Shown piece after piece: positions 21,504 through 34,510 of a stretch of 64,000 bases of DNA. Numbering within the stretch: position 1 is the first letter of the stretch; each line of letters begins with the position of its first letter. Under the pieces are notes generated by a model. The model saw only the letters and a list, made by a program, of their open reading frames with translations. It was not told the DNA's origin and did no database searches. This DNA is from Phoma sp. XZ068. Its lineage: Eukaryota; Ascomycota; Dothideomycetes; Pleosporales; Didymellaceae. The stretch spans positions 930,001 to 994,000 of the forward strand of contig RBKR01000001.1 of assembly GCA_004835665.1 (NCBI GenBank), read 5' to 3'. The position numbers and the translations under genes are program-made.

Positions 21504-22002
21504 CTAAGGCGGCGTGATGCCAGCCTCTACACGCCCACTCGCCCTCGATCCCCTTCCAGCGCCCTGACCAGTCTGACGAGTGAGCATTGCGCTGCCAGAA
21601 ACAGTAACCTGCTCACCACCAAGCTCAACCGTCTGCTTTAAGCCGAGAGTAACTCCGTTGGTTGGGTAGTCTGCACTTTGTCAGCTTCGCTGTCACAACT
21701 CGCGGGTCTTTACTCCGCAACTGCTTACCGTAAGGTGCGCCCCAGGTGTAGGAGAACCCTGGATCGCAGGTCCTCGACGTCTGGCCGCGGTACTCTGTTG
21801 TGCGGCACGATACGGTGATGTTGGATTCGTGGCCGGGGTTCGAGTAGGTTGCTCTCACGGTCTCGGTGGTACCGGCCGAGAAGCCTTCGCTTGTGTATTC
21901 GGCTTCCCAGTAGCCGTAGTCGACTGCGGTGTCTTGGCGGGAAAGAAGGGTGGGTGCCGCGCTGGCCAACGCAGCGAGGGGTAAGAAGTATTTGAAGTGC
22001 AT
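21504..22002 (-). CDS. Small secreted protein (146 aa, two cysteines)
   Basis: Exons on the minus strand: 22002-21729 and 21670-21504. The N-terminus MHFKYFLPLAALASAAP is a clear signal peptide. The mature part is rich in alternating polar/hydrophobic strands (TSEGFSAGTTETVRATYSN, GVTLGLKQTVELGGEQVTVS), suggesting a beta-sandwich or barrel. It has two cysteines (TVSCRTTE and SRTCDPG) that could form one disulfide. The 58-nt intron has a good donor GTAAGC and acceptor TGCAG. No family was recognised. Size and secretion would suit an effector-like or cell-wall protein, but that is inference. Confidence 0.75.
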
Positions 22003-23097
22003 GATGGCGGTTTGGAGAAGAGCTACAATGTAGGACAGGGCTGGAGGCTGGGATTGATGATGGACATTCTGAGAGATTGCAGGCGCTCAGCTTTTTTATA
22101 CCCTTAAGTTCAGGCTGCATGGTTGAATACGAGATCACCCACTACTACCGGTCAGTCAATGGTTGCCGGAAGAATATCTCGACTGTTGTCCAGGACGTAT
22201 TTCCTCCTTTGGAAGTTTACGAGGTAAGGCGGGCAGTGAGAAACTAATGGCGAATGAAGTGTTGCGATTATCCCTGCTAGCACCGCAAAGGAACCGCAGG
22301 AGCCGCACTGGAATATCGATATAGACTCCCGTCACAGAAAAGGCGTTCCAGATCCCCAGACATTTCCTGACCTACACAGCCTCGTAAACGCCATGAGCGA
22401 CCTGCGGCTCCTCAGTGCTCATATTCAAGTTGAGGACTCAAGATGGTGACGGTCTATGCGATTGAGGAGTATCGACGCGTAACTTGCATATTGCTTGGAT
22501 GCAACCTGAGGGCGCGTAAGCAAGTACTCACGAGTAGCGAAAATTGGTGTCCCATGTTGGCTGTGCTTATGCTGGGCCTTTCTCATCTTCTCTTTTTGAT
22601 GAGTAGGCAGTCGCCACGTCGGCTTGGACGGCATTCTTGCGTCATTCCGGACGTATGTTTACATGCTGACATCTCAACAGAGATGGATCCTAGCGTAAGG
22701 TTACAAGAGCTTCGCAGCTTCAGCTTTTGTGCATCTTTTGCAGCACATAATTGTAGTTCGTGCACGCCACGTGGAGCGTCGGCGCCTGCTGGGTGCGCCA
22801 GGTTTCTCCATTAGGTATGGTAGACTGTAACAATTTACTCGGTGTCACACTGAGCGCGTCGATGTGCGAGATGCGCAGTGAATGATGGCAAAACGTATTA
22901 CAGCGACAGTCCTGCGAGTGGAGTGGGGCAAGAAGTTGACCCTCAGAGAGAGGTAGTCGCGGTCACGAAATCGAAGGTGAAAGGGACACCTGCGGTGTTG
23001 GCTCTCTCCTTACAAAAGCACTGACGAACCTCCTTCCTTCCTATGCCGCCTTGAGTAACAACCACTCAAATCACGCTCATGTCTCGAAGCTCCTACA
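22003..23097. other. Spacer upstream of F-box gene 3
   Basis: About 1.1 kb containing the promoters of the small secreted protein (minus) and F-box gene 3 (plus). No coding frame with support. Confidence 0.5.
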
Positions 23098-24782
23098 ATG
23101 ACGGCCAAGCGTGATGCATTTGGTGATATCCCAACTGAACTGAAGTATATGGTTTTCGCTCTTGTAAGACGCCTTGGTGTGCACGCTGCGGCAACCTCTA
23201 ACCCGAACACAGCTGCCACGACGCTGCCTGAAAACAGTTCGACTTGTAAACAAAGAGTGGGCAAGTGCATCAGCCTCACTCCTTTTCCATACAGCCACCA
23301 TCAGTCTGCTCGACACGGACACACGAAATCTCAACACCCTCATCGATGGATTACCTGGCGGCTTTCTCGACTGCATCAGGAAACTCAGTATCTCCGACAA
23401 TCCAAGCCCAGCACACACACAAACCGCCAAAGATGCAAAGATTAACATGCATCGGATGCTCAACGCAATCCCAAGGAACTGTCTGACAGACTTGATATGT
23501 CTTTCGAGTCTCGATCGGGACACCATTGGTCTACTGTTGCAAAATCAGTCCCATCTCGTTGGCCTCCATGTATCGCTCTCTGAGCAAGAATATCATGGTT
23601 TGCCGGAATTGAACTATGTTCGGGGCAACTTGACCTATCTGAGCCGCCTAACATTCACACTGGCGAGCGATAAACATTTCATCTATCACGACTACGCAGC
23701 CTGGTTTCCCAATATGCCTGCTCTAACAGATCTAGAGATTCTTGGGGCGCCTACTTACAGTAAAAATTACTTCAAAGGCTGGACATTGGCACACCGCTCC
23801 CCGCTGCTGAAACTCCATCGCCTCTCACTGAACAATCTAGTTCTTGCGCAATCAGCCTCAACACTCACCGAACAGATACATTCACCGTGTCTGCGAAAGT
23901 TGATTTTACGGTCATGTGTTAATACAGCTCCACTACTACGGTCATTCGCGGCGGCATTTGCAAAATTGGACGAATGCGCACTGGAAGTGTTCGAACACAC
24001 CGAAACGCGGAAACTACATGATCAAAAATCTGCTGTAAACCTTCTTCGTATTCTGAAGAGGCTCGACTCTGTCGTTCTAAGCAGTCATGGTAGAGTCGGC
24101 GATTTTTTACCGGATATAACCAACTTAGATCGAGTTGGTCACACAATCCGCTATGCACACGTCAGTACCGCCTATGTGGGTCGCTGCTACAGCGTGGAGG
24201 AACTCAGACAACTCTCAACAACCTGCCCTAACTTGGAAGTGTTGGGCATCAACATTGTAGACCTCAGGGACGATATCGATGATACTGAGATTCTGCAAGA
24301 CTTCGAGCTACTTGCAGACAATGGAGCTTCAGAATCACAGATCGAGTTGAGGGAGTTGCTGGTATGTAATTGTGGAGACGAAATTTTGCCCTATGTATTG
24401 AACTGATGTCCCACAGAAAGCCCTAGCCAAATTCGCAAAGTTGCGCACACTTCGCATCGCCAACCATCCACTCATGAGCGACGATTTCACAGCGCCCGAA
24501 CGCCGATACCGCCATGCGCAGCTAGCTCAGGTGATGATGTTGTTCCTCGTTGAGAATGGTTCCCCAATACAACTCATCGTGTTCAACCCCGCACATGCTT
24601 ACGAGCATGACGACGGACCAGTGATGGACTCCAGTGGGCATATGTGGCCTATCTATTTCTATCAGAAGGCAACCCTCTCATTCGATAGCACAGTGTTTAG
24701 CTCAGTTGATAAGGTCATCGCCGTGCCAATAAAGCGCGACGAGATCAAATTGATCGAGCGGTACCACAGCTACATCACTTGA
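23098..24782 (+). CDS. F-box protein 3
   Basis: 526 aa; exons 23098-23163, 23213-24361, 24417-24782. Splicing of exon 1 to exon 2 reconstitutes the F-box: FGDIPTELKYMVFALLPRR then CLKTVRLVNKEWASASASLL. This is why the ATG at 23098 and the 49-nt intron are accepted. The remainder has leucine-rich repeats-like blocks (LTDLEILGAPTYSK, CLRKLILRSCVNTAPLLRSF, CPNLEVLGINIVDL, AKFAKLRTLRIAN). Intron 2 (55 nt) is phase 0. Presumed SCF substrate adaptor; substrate unknown. Confidence 0.78.
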
Positions 24783-26346
24783 GCGGCCTGGAATGCACTG
24801 GGTACCTTCAGGCCTCATTATGACTATATTCAGCCGTCAACTGGATCAAGAGTGTGGTTTCCTTCATCAGATATATTTGACTACGAGGATGTAAGCGAAC
24901 TACCTTATAAAGCTGTTATAGAGGAATGCTGGCAGAGGCGCGTGTCAGGTGATGTTACAAACAGCATGATATCAAACTTATTTCTGATTTCATCTCTTCG
25001 AAAAAAGATCACCTTTTCTCACGTAGTATTTTGACATTAAAGTGCGACATGTCATGTAATTTAGTCTGTGGCAGAAAATAAACTCGCCGCATCCACATGA
25101 TACTACTAGCAGGGACGTCTCTTGGCCCACGACGAGGACAGCCAGCTCAGTCACAATGGGAAGAAGAAAGTTTTGCATGACTGCTCTCGTCCGTAGCTAA
25201 AGTAAAAGAGCCACGATATGGCAGCCCCTTTGAGGCTCGAAAACATCTTGGTTGAGTCAGCTGCTATACCCAGATACCTCCGATCTTTAGCACCAAGAAC
25301 TTATCGTCTCAGGCGTCACGTATCGTTTTCTCTATGCGTCGTGATCACACTGACATGGCCGAGGTAAGGTACTAAGACATACTTCCTCGTTTATGCAACC
25401 ACCTAGCAGGCACCAGACAGCAGGCCAGCACATGCCGCTCTTAGTCACTCTATTTCAACGCCATGGATGCATAATTTTCGGACGTTTTGACACATATACC
25501 ATGAAATTCATGAGTTTGAGACTACAACGGAAGTCTAGTGTAAGCTTTCTGAGATTGATCAGGCAACAGACTCATGACCAACCCGCCATAGATTTTTTCA
25601 ATCTCTTTTGAAATGTGGTAGATGTGAACACTGAGCAAAGAGTGGTGGAGGTTTAAATCGCCTGTGTGAAGATCAGAGAGGCGCAACGTGCACATGGATA
25701 TCTTAGGGTTTCGATATAAGCGTTGAGGGTCGAGGTCAGCTTGTATCGTTGCTCACGCGCAGGCAGATCTCACTCCCAGTCATGACAGACCTGTAATGCA
25801 ATTTCCTCATTTCTTCTTCTCATGTTTTCTTGTTACATGCGGCTTTGTTTGAAAAGCGGGGAGCAGGGACATGAGCCAATTTAGCCTATTTTGAAAGCAA
25901 ACCCATGAAATGGACTTTGGGTCTTTTATCAAGTACTCATAAAGTAGAGGAAGCTTTGCTTCGATTTGATCTTGGAAAGACTGGGAAGTTGACATGCAAT
26001 GCAGGGTACGTCCTTTGGGGTTTGATTTTTGATTTTGAAGTCATAATAAAGACATGTGTCTCATTTTTCGAGGCGAGGATGAAGGTAGGCAGCTTGATGA
26101 GAGCAAAGGGTAGACGATAGGACTGGTTTTATACCTCCCTTCAGCACGTGACATTGCGCTTGCTATTCACACACTCCTCAGTAGATGTGTGTTCGCCAGC
26201 ACTTGTCACTCTTTTGTTTTGTTTGAACCAATGCATTACCAAGGCCTAAGCCCCCCTCTAGGAATTCTAAAAATGCTACCCCAGCCTCCATCAATAACAT
26301 ACACATACCCAAACACCCTACCCAACAAGGCAAAGCCATTCCCTCA
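24783..26346. other. A/T-richer spacer without recognisable gene
   Basis: About 1.56 kb. Frames are short and without motifs. It forms the 3' flanks of F-box gene 3 and SEY1. No terminal repeats or transposase fragments were noticed. Confidence 0.45.
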
Positions 26347-29159
26347 TCAGATGTCATCCAAGTCCTCGTCATCTTGCTTCTTGCCGTTTGCATTGAGCCT
26401 GTCCATTCTCACGCCCTCGTCTCTCGAACGAGTGCTGTTGTCCAGACCGCTCTGCGCCATCGCTCTCCTGCCGGACTCGCTGGTCTCGAGGAATTCACGG
26501 AGACGCTCTTTACCGACGTCGATGGCCTGCGCTGATGCGGCGTTGGCCATGCGCGCCATGGGGCCCCAGAGGTTGAGGGTGTACGTGACGTATGCGCCGA
26601 CAGCGGCGAGGATGAGGAAGATGAAGTATACGGGGTTGCGCAGAACTATGGGTTATCAGAAGTGAACAGTGTATCAGATGTGAAGTGGACTTACCGGCTA
26701 CTATCTCGTTCCATCCCAAGGCAAGCAGCAATCCGTAGAAGTAGAGTGGCACCTGAGTCATACCGCCGATGGCACTGCGCTTTGCTTCGACGTAGACGCC
26801 GTCGGCTGTCTTCTTGAAGCGCACGAGCAGGTCGGCTTGCTTGGTGTCCGATAGTACAACCATCTCCTCTTCAAGAGTCTTACCCTCATCCTCGTCGAGA
26901 CCGCCAATTGGTGTCAGATCTTCCTCGTCAGCAGGAGAAACAGATGCAGGCGCCTCGCCGATCCATGCATCGAGGGGTGGCGGTGACGATGTCTTTGCAA
27001 GCTTGAAGCGAGCGAGAAGCGGGATGACAGTAATTGTCGACTCGCGGGCTTTTGTGTAAACGCCCTCGATATCATCGGTGGGACGCCATATCCTTGGAAC
27101 ACCGGACTCGTCATAGCGGAACTTGTCCTCGAAGTTTTCCCTCAGCTTGAGCAAGATGTTGCCCTCCATTACCTCCTCATCAATCTTCGCGCGGAGGACA
27201 CCCCACGACTTGCGGCGCAATCTCCACAGGCCGACTTCGACTTCGTCGGGACTAGCGTCGAAGCTTTGTGCGCGGTCGGTGAAGCGCTTCTCGGCGCTCG
27301 ATACTGTGTCGGTGAAGATAGCCCATACGCGATCCCACAAGTCCTTCTCGGTCGCTGGCTTCTCTCCGTGTTCAGGCGCGCCGGAGCCACCTCGCCCAGA
27401 TCCAAGCTTGTTGAACTCGAGGCCGATGGACTCGTCCAGGCGACTTCGTACCCATCGCTCTACACGTGTGGCCAATCGCCTCATCTCCTCCTTGCGCAGA
27501 CGACCTGACACCTCGTCAAGCTCTTTCCGGTATAGCGCAAGTTGATGTGTAGCATCGCTCCAGGATGCGCCCTGGATGGCGATCGACTTGGCATCCTCCT
27601 CGAATTTTGCCAAAGCCTTCTTCTTCTCTGAATCCACGATCTGAGCAAAGTCGTACGAGCCACCCTTCTTTTGGCCAAGCTTTACTGCTGTGCTAACAGC
27701 ATTGCTGAACTCATCAATGCCCGACTTGTGTGCGGCGCCGATCTGCTTCTGGCTGAGAGCCTTCAATCTTGTGTCAACCTTGCCCTCGAGTTCTGCTAAC
27801 TTCCTCTTGTAGACACCCTTGTGGTAGCGGCTCGCGTTTGTGTCGAAGTCCTTGAAGACAAGCGCTCGTGCTGCGTTCATAATAGGGCCGAGGTCTGGGA
27901 TGATCGACGGTTGCCCTATCCTAGCATCCTCCGCCTGCTTGTCCTCGAGCGGCGTGATCTTCTCGTCGAAGACCACCAAAACCTCTCTTGCAATCTCATC
28001 ACACCTAAATTGTGCCAGGAGTTCTTGTTGTGTGGGCAGGTCAAGGTCCTTGTTGTGTACAATCTGATCCCAAATGCCTTCGGCGTATGCGGGGAAACCG
28101 TCGGCGGGGATCCGGCGGTGGTATTGGGGAAGGAAGATTGGCAATTCCGCCTCATCGAGGAGACCACTCTTCTTGGGGTCATTGTATCCTTCCCTGAAAC
28201 GATAGCTCAGTTTGGTGACTGCCTCCTCGAACTTTTCCGGCTGGAGGATTTTGTGGGGTAAAGCGACGAAGGCAAAGTCGAAGTAGTCCTCGATGCGCGA
28301 GTTTTCAAGGCCAGGAGGTTTTGAAATGGCCGACCACAGTTTCGAAAGGTCTTGGATGAGGGTGTTCTGGAGGTTCTTGAGAGGTGTTGTGCCGAGGTGG
28401 TCACGGATGACGAAGAAAAGGAGAGACTTTGGAATGGTCCTGTGTGAGTGTAAGCATGGCGCCTCGCGTGCAACATAGTCATACGTACTTGCTGTCCTTG
28501 ACAAACAGCTGCAGATTGACCTCGAACACCGTCTTCAGCAGACCCATGTTCGCTCCCTGGTACAGTCCCACCTGGTGCTCCCAGATGTTGACTATGAGGA
28601 CCTCACTCGTCGCAAGCGCAAAGAGCGCACTCTTGCGCTCAAAGTCCTGATCCTCTCCTCGCTCGCGTCCGTCTGTGCCTTCCACGTCCATGACCAAAAT
28701 GTTCTCAGCCATACCCGAACCACCCGCTTCGCGCTTGTTCTTGCTCATCCAGATTCCCTTTGTGGTCTGGCGGCGCTCCTGCTCGGACATGACGCCGAAC
28801 TGTGTGCCGAAGAGGTAGTTGAGGAGGGTCGACTTGCCCGTGGACTGCGAACCGAATACGGCGATGAGGTGGTAGTTGAAGCCTGCTGGGATAACATGCT
28901 CGATGTTGAGGTATCTGGCGACATTTGGGCTGTTGCGCAAGTGTAGTTAGCTGCCTGTACTCGTAATAATTCGACTTCGAAATTGTACACACTTGAAGAC
29001 CTTGTCCTCGTCAATGACTTGCACGCCATGTTCGTAGGCCTCCTTGCCGGCGTCCTCGCCAACATTCGCGAAATGAGCGTTCATCATCATGCCCGGGGCA
29101 GTGGGGTGTCGAACATTGCCCGGTCGGCTCCCGTTGACCTTGAGACTATCAGAGGCCAT
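26347..29159 (-). CDS. SEY1: SEY1, dynamin-like GTPase for ER membrane fusion
   Basis: Atlastin/RHD3-class GTPase that fuses ER tubules, 883 aa. Exons on the minus strand: 29159-28993, 28929-28489, 28439-26695, 26645-26347. Exon 1 to 2 gives DEDKVF-NPNVARYLNIEHV. The P-loop is GSQSTGKST, followed by VMDVEGTDGRERGED (G3 region). The long helical middle domain is typical, and the C-terminal hairpin has two membrane segments (VPLYFYGLLLALGWNEIVA and NPVYFIFLILAAVGAYVTYT), split by the last intron. A polar tail ends in DDEDLDDI. Length fits fungal Sey1. All four junctions keep family continuity. Confidence 0.95.
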
Positions 29160-29666
29160 GATTGCTTGGTACAGCCGCGGGCAGCTGCACGTGTTCGGGA
29201 AGAATAACTTGATGGTAAGGAGAAAGGTGGCCGTTGATGTCACAGGGCAAGGGGATGTTAAGGGTGCACGCCGATGATTCGCTGCTAGGATGTTCGCTTA
29301 GGCGTTCAGGGCTACGCTCTCCGTTCAGATGACGGTCTAGAGCATCATCTGCATGTTTGTTTGCAGACTGCGAGTGAAAGTGGGGTCCAGCTACCGCGTG
29401 CGACTGCTGCACGGAAGTCATACCTACGTTGGCAGATGCACCGTGCAAGATCGTGTGAGCGCATAGTGGAAGCTGCCATCTTGGTTGGTGATGCCGTTGC
29501 CAAGGAAACGTGGACGTGGACCCTTGTTCAAAATGCGCCTTATGATTTTGTAGTGTGACAGTCTCTAGGCTACCAACAATGTGCTGGAGCTTGTGCCATA
29601 TGTACGCGTTCATTCATCTATCGTCTAGTCATATGAGTACATCAAGATTACTATACACCAAGTCTT
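29160..29666. other. Spacer, SEY1 promoter
   Basis: About 500 bp between the SEY1 start and the stop of the upstream transporter gene, both on the minus strand. Nothing else seen. Confidence 0.5.
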
Positions 29667-31303
29667 CTACCGCCGCCATGTGTCCTCTTGCTTGGTGCCA
29701 GGCGCTAGATAGCTTGGTCCCGACTCAGGCCTTTTGACGCCTCCATCGTCGTCCCTCTTCTCGTCTCTTGCAACTGGGTATGCGCCGGTGCCGGCAGACA
29801 TAGTGGCCGGACTCGCAGTAAATGTCGGCCTTGACTTGACGTCCGTGACCAGAGGTAGCAGTGTGCCTTGGCTTTTCGACTGCAGTGCTCTTGCGCGCTT
29901 GTCCGCTTTGGCCGCATCTGATGTCCTATCGTAGAGGTACAGGCCGATAAAGGTCAGCACAAAGCCGAATGCTTGGGTGTTTGTCAAGGGCTTCTTGAAC
30001 CAAACCACCGCGAAAACGATGACAAACACGCGCTTGATCAAACTAGCAACGGAGTAGGTAACTGGTGAGACCATTGAAAGCAAGACAAAGGCGACAATGT
30101 TTTGTCCGAAGTGAAACGTTCCGTTGAAGATGAACTCGAGGAACAGTCGGCCATGATCGTAAGCACCAGGTTTCTCGGATAGCTCGATCGAAGCGTCATG
30201 CAAGAAGTCTCCCAACAGAGTGAAGCCCTCAGACCACAACCAGATAGGGACCGTGAACAAGAAGGCTAAGCCAGATGAATAGCAGAGCAGGTTGAGCTTG
30301 TCGGGTTTCGTAAACTTTGTCGGTGGCAAGCCTTCCTTTTCGGCAGATGCAGCATCGTTGAAGATCTGCTTCGACACGATGTTCTGCGTGACAAAGACAA
30401 TGGCACTGGCAAAGGCCATTACAAGACCGAGAAAGTTGGCGTTGAAGTCTGCTGAACACGCTAGGATAACACCAAGCGTGAGAGGTATCAACGACAGGTA
30501 TGTCGGAATGGAATATGAAATGCCAAAGACGAAGCGGTATGCCATGACCGTCATGAGGGGAGACAGTCCTTTGATAGTATGTACCAGGGATACTGGTATC
30601 CTCGATGTCGCGTCCGCGCTCAAAATGTGGCCGCCGATCATGAACGCGGTAAGGGGCAATGTTGCGACAACAATCTCCTTGTGCGGCCGACGTATGCCAT
30701 ACTTAAGAAATGGCATTGTCTTTTTCAGGCGCGGGTATCGTTTGGCCAAAGCAGCCAGTACTATGCACCATCCCGAGACGAAGGCGAATTGGATGGTCGT
30801 AAGGGTGATCGGTCTCGGCAGCGCGGTAAGGATGGTCTTGGAAGACATGTTCGTGAAGATAGAGGTCATGTACCAGACACCGCAAAGCACCTGTCTCGAT
30901 TAGCATTGACTTTGTTTTATTCCATCTCGTCCTAACGTACCACCAGCTTTGGAGAAAGCGGCGCCTTGAGCGCATCTGCAATCTCATGCGCATTCTGGCT
31001 GACGCTGCCTTTTCGTGTCCGGATCGTCTGGAGAGCTTCGCTCAGACTCTTCTGCCTGCCGTGTCTGTTCAAGGGCCCCGCTATCGAGTGGCTCGCAAAC
31101 CCTACTCTTGCTTCCTTGCGAGGCTGCCACCTGTCAGAAGGGACCGCATAACCGTTCGTATGCGCGGCGTGGCTGGGGCTCGCATTGCGAGAGGACGTCA
31201 GGCCAAAAGGCTCCTCCTCGTGCGTGGGGAGCAGATCTGGCTCGAAGGCGGGAAACTTGAATGTGGCATGCGGCCCAGCTTCTCGCGCCTCCGTGGTGGA
31301 CAT
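29667..31303 (-). CDS. Sly41-type nucleotide-sugar/triose-phosphate family transporter
   Basis: Multi-pass membrane protein of the drug/metabolite transporter superfamily, 528 aa. Exons on the minus strand: 31303-30941 and 30890-29667. Exon 1 encodes a ~115-residue cytosolic N-terminal tail. The join reads SPKLVVLCGVWYMTS and starts the first membrane helix. About ten hydrophobic helices follow, with family motifs such as MSSKTIL, VSLVHTIKGLSPLMTVMAYR, and VASLIKRVFVIVFAVVWF near the last helices. Yeast SLY41 acts in the early secretory pathway and suppresses loss of Ypt1; transport substrate is uncertain. A polar C-terminal tail ends in QEDTWRR. Confidence 0.82.
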
Positions 31304-31724
31304 TGATGCTAGGGTGCAGGAGTCGTGGTCTCGTAAATTCTATGATTAGGCCATAGGTGCGGCGGACTGTCCCGTATCTGCTGGCGCGCTCTCACCCAGG
31401 TCCTGACGGGTGCTGGTCGTACAACAACGGCTGGGCGCACGTATCCAGGGATTCGTCAGGTGTCGGGAAGCCTGCGCAAAAATGTTCCTGGCGTTGAGTA
31501 CAAGTTTCAGCGTCGAACCGTTGCTAGACGGCCGATGGTGCATCATCAACGCGTCCGAATGCGGCTCAGATCTACTAGCTCGTTGCTACAGGGGTACGTT
31601 CACCATCATGCTGGACACTAGCTGCCAGCTTGGTCACATCTTGCAAGCAGCAATAAACGTCAATTCCAATGCTACAGTTCTTGGTAGCTGTGAATCCGTG
31701 AAACTGCATTGAGGTGGTTGCACA
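31304..31724. promoter_or_regulatory. Divergent promoter, transporter / secreted hydrolase
   Basis: 421 bp between two outward-facing start codons. No coding frame is supported. Confidence 0.55.
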
Positions 31725-34510
31725 ATGCCGGCCGCTTCCCATTGCCTATCATTGGCGCTATTGCTGTTCTCGCAGCTTTGCCCATCATGTCATTGCTCCG
31801 CCGCGAGTGGGGTTAAGCGCAAGCCCCTGTTCTCCTTCAACAGCACATGGGAAGTACTTGGGCCATTCCAGATAGGAACGCGTGGTATGCAGAAGCTTGC
31901 CAGAACGGCAAATTTCATTACTAATATCCGATAGAAGCTACTTGGGGCGCGGATCCTCTTGAATTTGAGGGTGGATTCAGGAACCTGACATACGACCCTC
32001 GAGCAACCTTCCGGAGTTCCCTCCCCATCAATGGCACTGCACGTTGGAATATCACAAGTGCAGAAACCTCCAGTAGCAAATCATCAGCCAATGCCTCTTT
32101 GAGTGTCAGCTATTCCAATGTTGACTGGGATTTCCTCAAGACTGTCTATGGATGGTCCTCTGTTCAGTACCAAGCTTGGGCTCGTGGAGAGCTGGTTGTT
32201 GGCGGCAACGAGATTCAGTACATCATCTTTCATACCGATGCCATATTAGAATTTCGGATCAACGGCACGCACTCTTTTGGTGGAGACTTCTACAGTTATC
32301 GTAACGCTCCTCCTGTATTGCATCTTAAGCCAGGCCGTCACCGCATTGACCTACGACTTGTGCGGGATGTCAGAGCTTTTGGAGGGATCCGTGAGCCTAC
32401 CATCGACGTTGTCGTAGGTGTCGAGCAGGTATCTGGAAGTCTGGACCTAGCAAAGCCTGGTATCCTCATGTCCGATGTTATCGATGGCAAGCTCGCAACA
32501 CCGCATGGATCCGTGACCTTACGCAACAGCGGTGCTTATGATATCGAGATAACTGGAATCCATGCTGCAAACTTTAGCACCAATGTCAGCACTCAATCTC
32601 CTTTATTGAGGGTTGGGACTGATAGCCAAATGCTTGTAGCACGAGGCGCAGATGGTTTGACCTCTGAACAGGTCACAAATGACGGCACCGGAAGCGCTCG
32701 AGATTCTGGCATTGTCATTGTCGCAGGACAGACTAGGCCTGTTGCTTTCAATATCACCCTGCCATCCCACAAGGCTTCGTCAATAGCCTACAATATTACA
32801 TACAACCTGGTCGGCAGTAAGAGATACTCAAGCCTTGAAGTTACCCAGGATCTCAAGCATGTGTCAGCCTATGATCCTCACAAGATTACGTTCAAACACC
32901 GAGGTGGCATGGTGTCCTACGCTATGCTCCGACCGCCAGCAAAGAATGCTACCTGCCGCCACAAACAAAAAAGGCTGCCAGTCTTACTAGCCCTACACGG
33001 AGCAGGATTAGAGGCCGACAATCCGATGGTGACCGGAGCCTTGGAACCTATATCTGATATTTGCGCCTGGGCCGTGTTTCCTACGGGTGTAACACCCTGG
33101 TCAGGCGATGACTGGCACAACTGGGGATTTGCTGACGTCGAGGCTGCTATTGATGCTATACCTGCCTGGATCCGGTACGGCAACTGGTCAGGTCCAGGTG
33201 TTGACGTCAATCGATGGATAGTATCCGGACACTCAAACGGCGGTCAAGGCACATGGTATGCCGTCACTCATCAACCAGACAAGGTGCTTGCTGCAATCCC
33301 GGTGTCTGGTTATGCGAGCATTAAAAAGTATGTGCCTTACGAGCTATGGCAGCCCGCCGACCCTGCCCGGGCCTCAGTTATCAGCGCATCAATGAACAGC
33401 TACCGACACGAGATGCTCATGGCCAATGCCCGCGGCATTCCTATCCAACAGCAGCACGGAGAGGTAGACGACAACGTACCAGCGTATCATTCTCGGTTCC
33501 TCGCTCAACAACTTCAATTTTCAGGCACCAACTCAAGCTACAATGAAGTGCCAGATCATAGTCACTGGTGGGACGACGTCATGACAACGCCAGAGCTAGT
33601 TGAGTTTTACTACAACCAGGCTCGAAATACTGACAAATTGCCCCGTGAGTTGGACGAGTTCAACATTGTCGTAGGTGATCCAGGCGATATGGGCAGCAAG
33701 GGTGGAGTCAGGGTCAAACAGTTGGAAGATCCTGGGCAGTATGGCAGAGTCCATGTACGAGGACACATTGTGAAGACTTCGAACGTCTTGAGCATTGAGT
33801 TTGGCCCTCCATTCTGGAAGGATACTGTGATCATTAACGGTCAGACGTTGGACCTCGCAGGAGCCACTGAAGATACCGACAGTCCAGTTAGTGTCCGTAT
33901 ATCTGGTAACACCTGGATTGTGGAAGTATTGAGCACAGCGGGCGACTCAAAGTCCAGGCGCGGGCGTCAGCTAGGCTCGATGACAGCGATACTGCGTTCA
34001 CGGGGTCCGATCATTATTCACCACCCAGGCACTGTCAACACCTCTCATCTCGCGCTCCAGATATCCCGCAATCTTTACCAATACTTTCACGCTGACACTG
34101 TCATCCTGAGCAACGCTACGAAGGCCGTATCTGCCAACGTTACCGGCAACGTCATACTTCTCGCTCACGGCGATGCCCTTGCCGGCGCCGATCCAGATTT
34201 TGCTATTAAAGCGTTTTCATCAGGAGTTTCTCTGCGCGACAGTCGCGGGCGAGAGCAACGTTACGATGATGCGCGTGGTGCTGCGTGGTTGCGACCACTG
34301 GAGGGTGAAAGGCTTGAGTTGGTACTCTGGGGCGCAGACGATGAAGGGTTGAGACAAGCTGCGAGATTGGTGCCGATGCTCACGGGCGTGGGCCAGCCAG
34401 ACTTTGTGATACTTGGTGAAGAGACGAAGTGGAGGGGTATTGAAGGCGCTCTGGCTCTGGGCTTTCTCGACTCGCAGTGGCAGGTGACTGGATCTAGTTT
34501 CGTATCCTGA
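31725..34510 (+). CDS. Large secreted alpha/beta-hydrolase (S9/esterase-like)
   Basis: 911 aa; exons 31725-31884 and 31935-34510. The signal peptide is MPAASHCLSLALLLFSQL. The splice gives GTR-EATWGADPLEF. The first ~280 residues are beta-rich and resemble a carbohydrate-binding or propeller-like lead domain (WARGELVVGGNEIQY). The hydrolase core has an oxyanion-type LLALHGAGL, the nucleophile elbow SGHSNGGQGTW, an acid residue probably in HGEVDDNVP, and histidine in PDHSHWWDD. A C-terminal ~350-residue extension of unknown function follows. Many N-glycosylation sequons (NGT, NFS, NIT, NWS) support secretion. It could be a peptidase or an esterase; the substrate is not clear from motifs. Confidence 0.82.

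Noticed and set aside
24783..26346. Possible transposon relic
   Set aside because: A/T-richer composition only; no inverted repeats, coding fragments or target duplications were seen.
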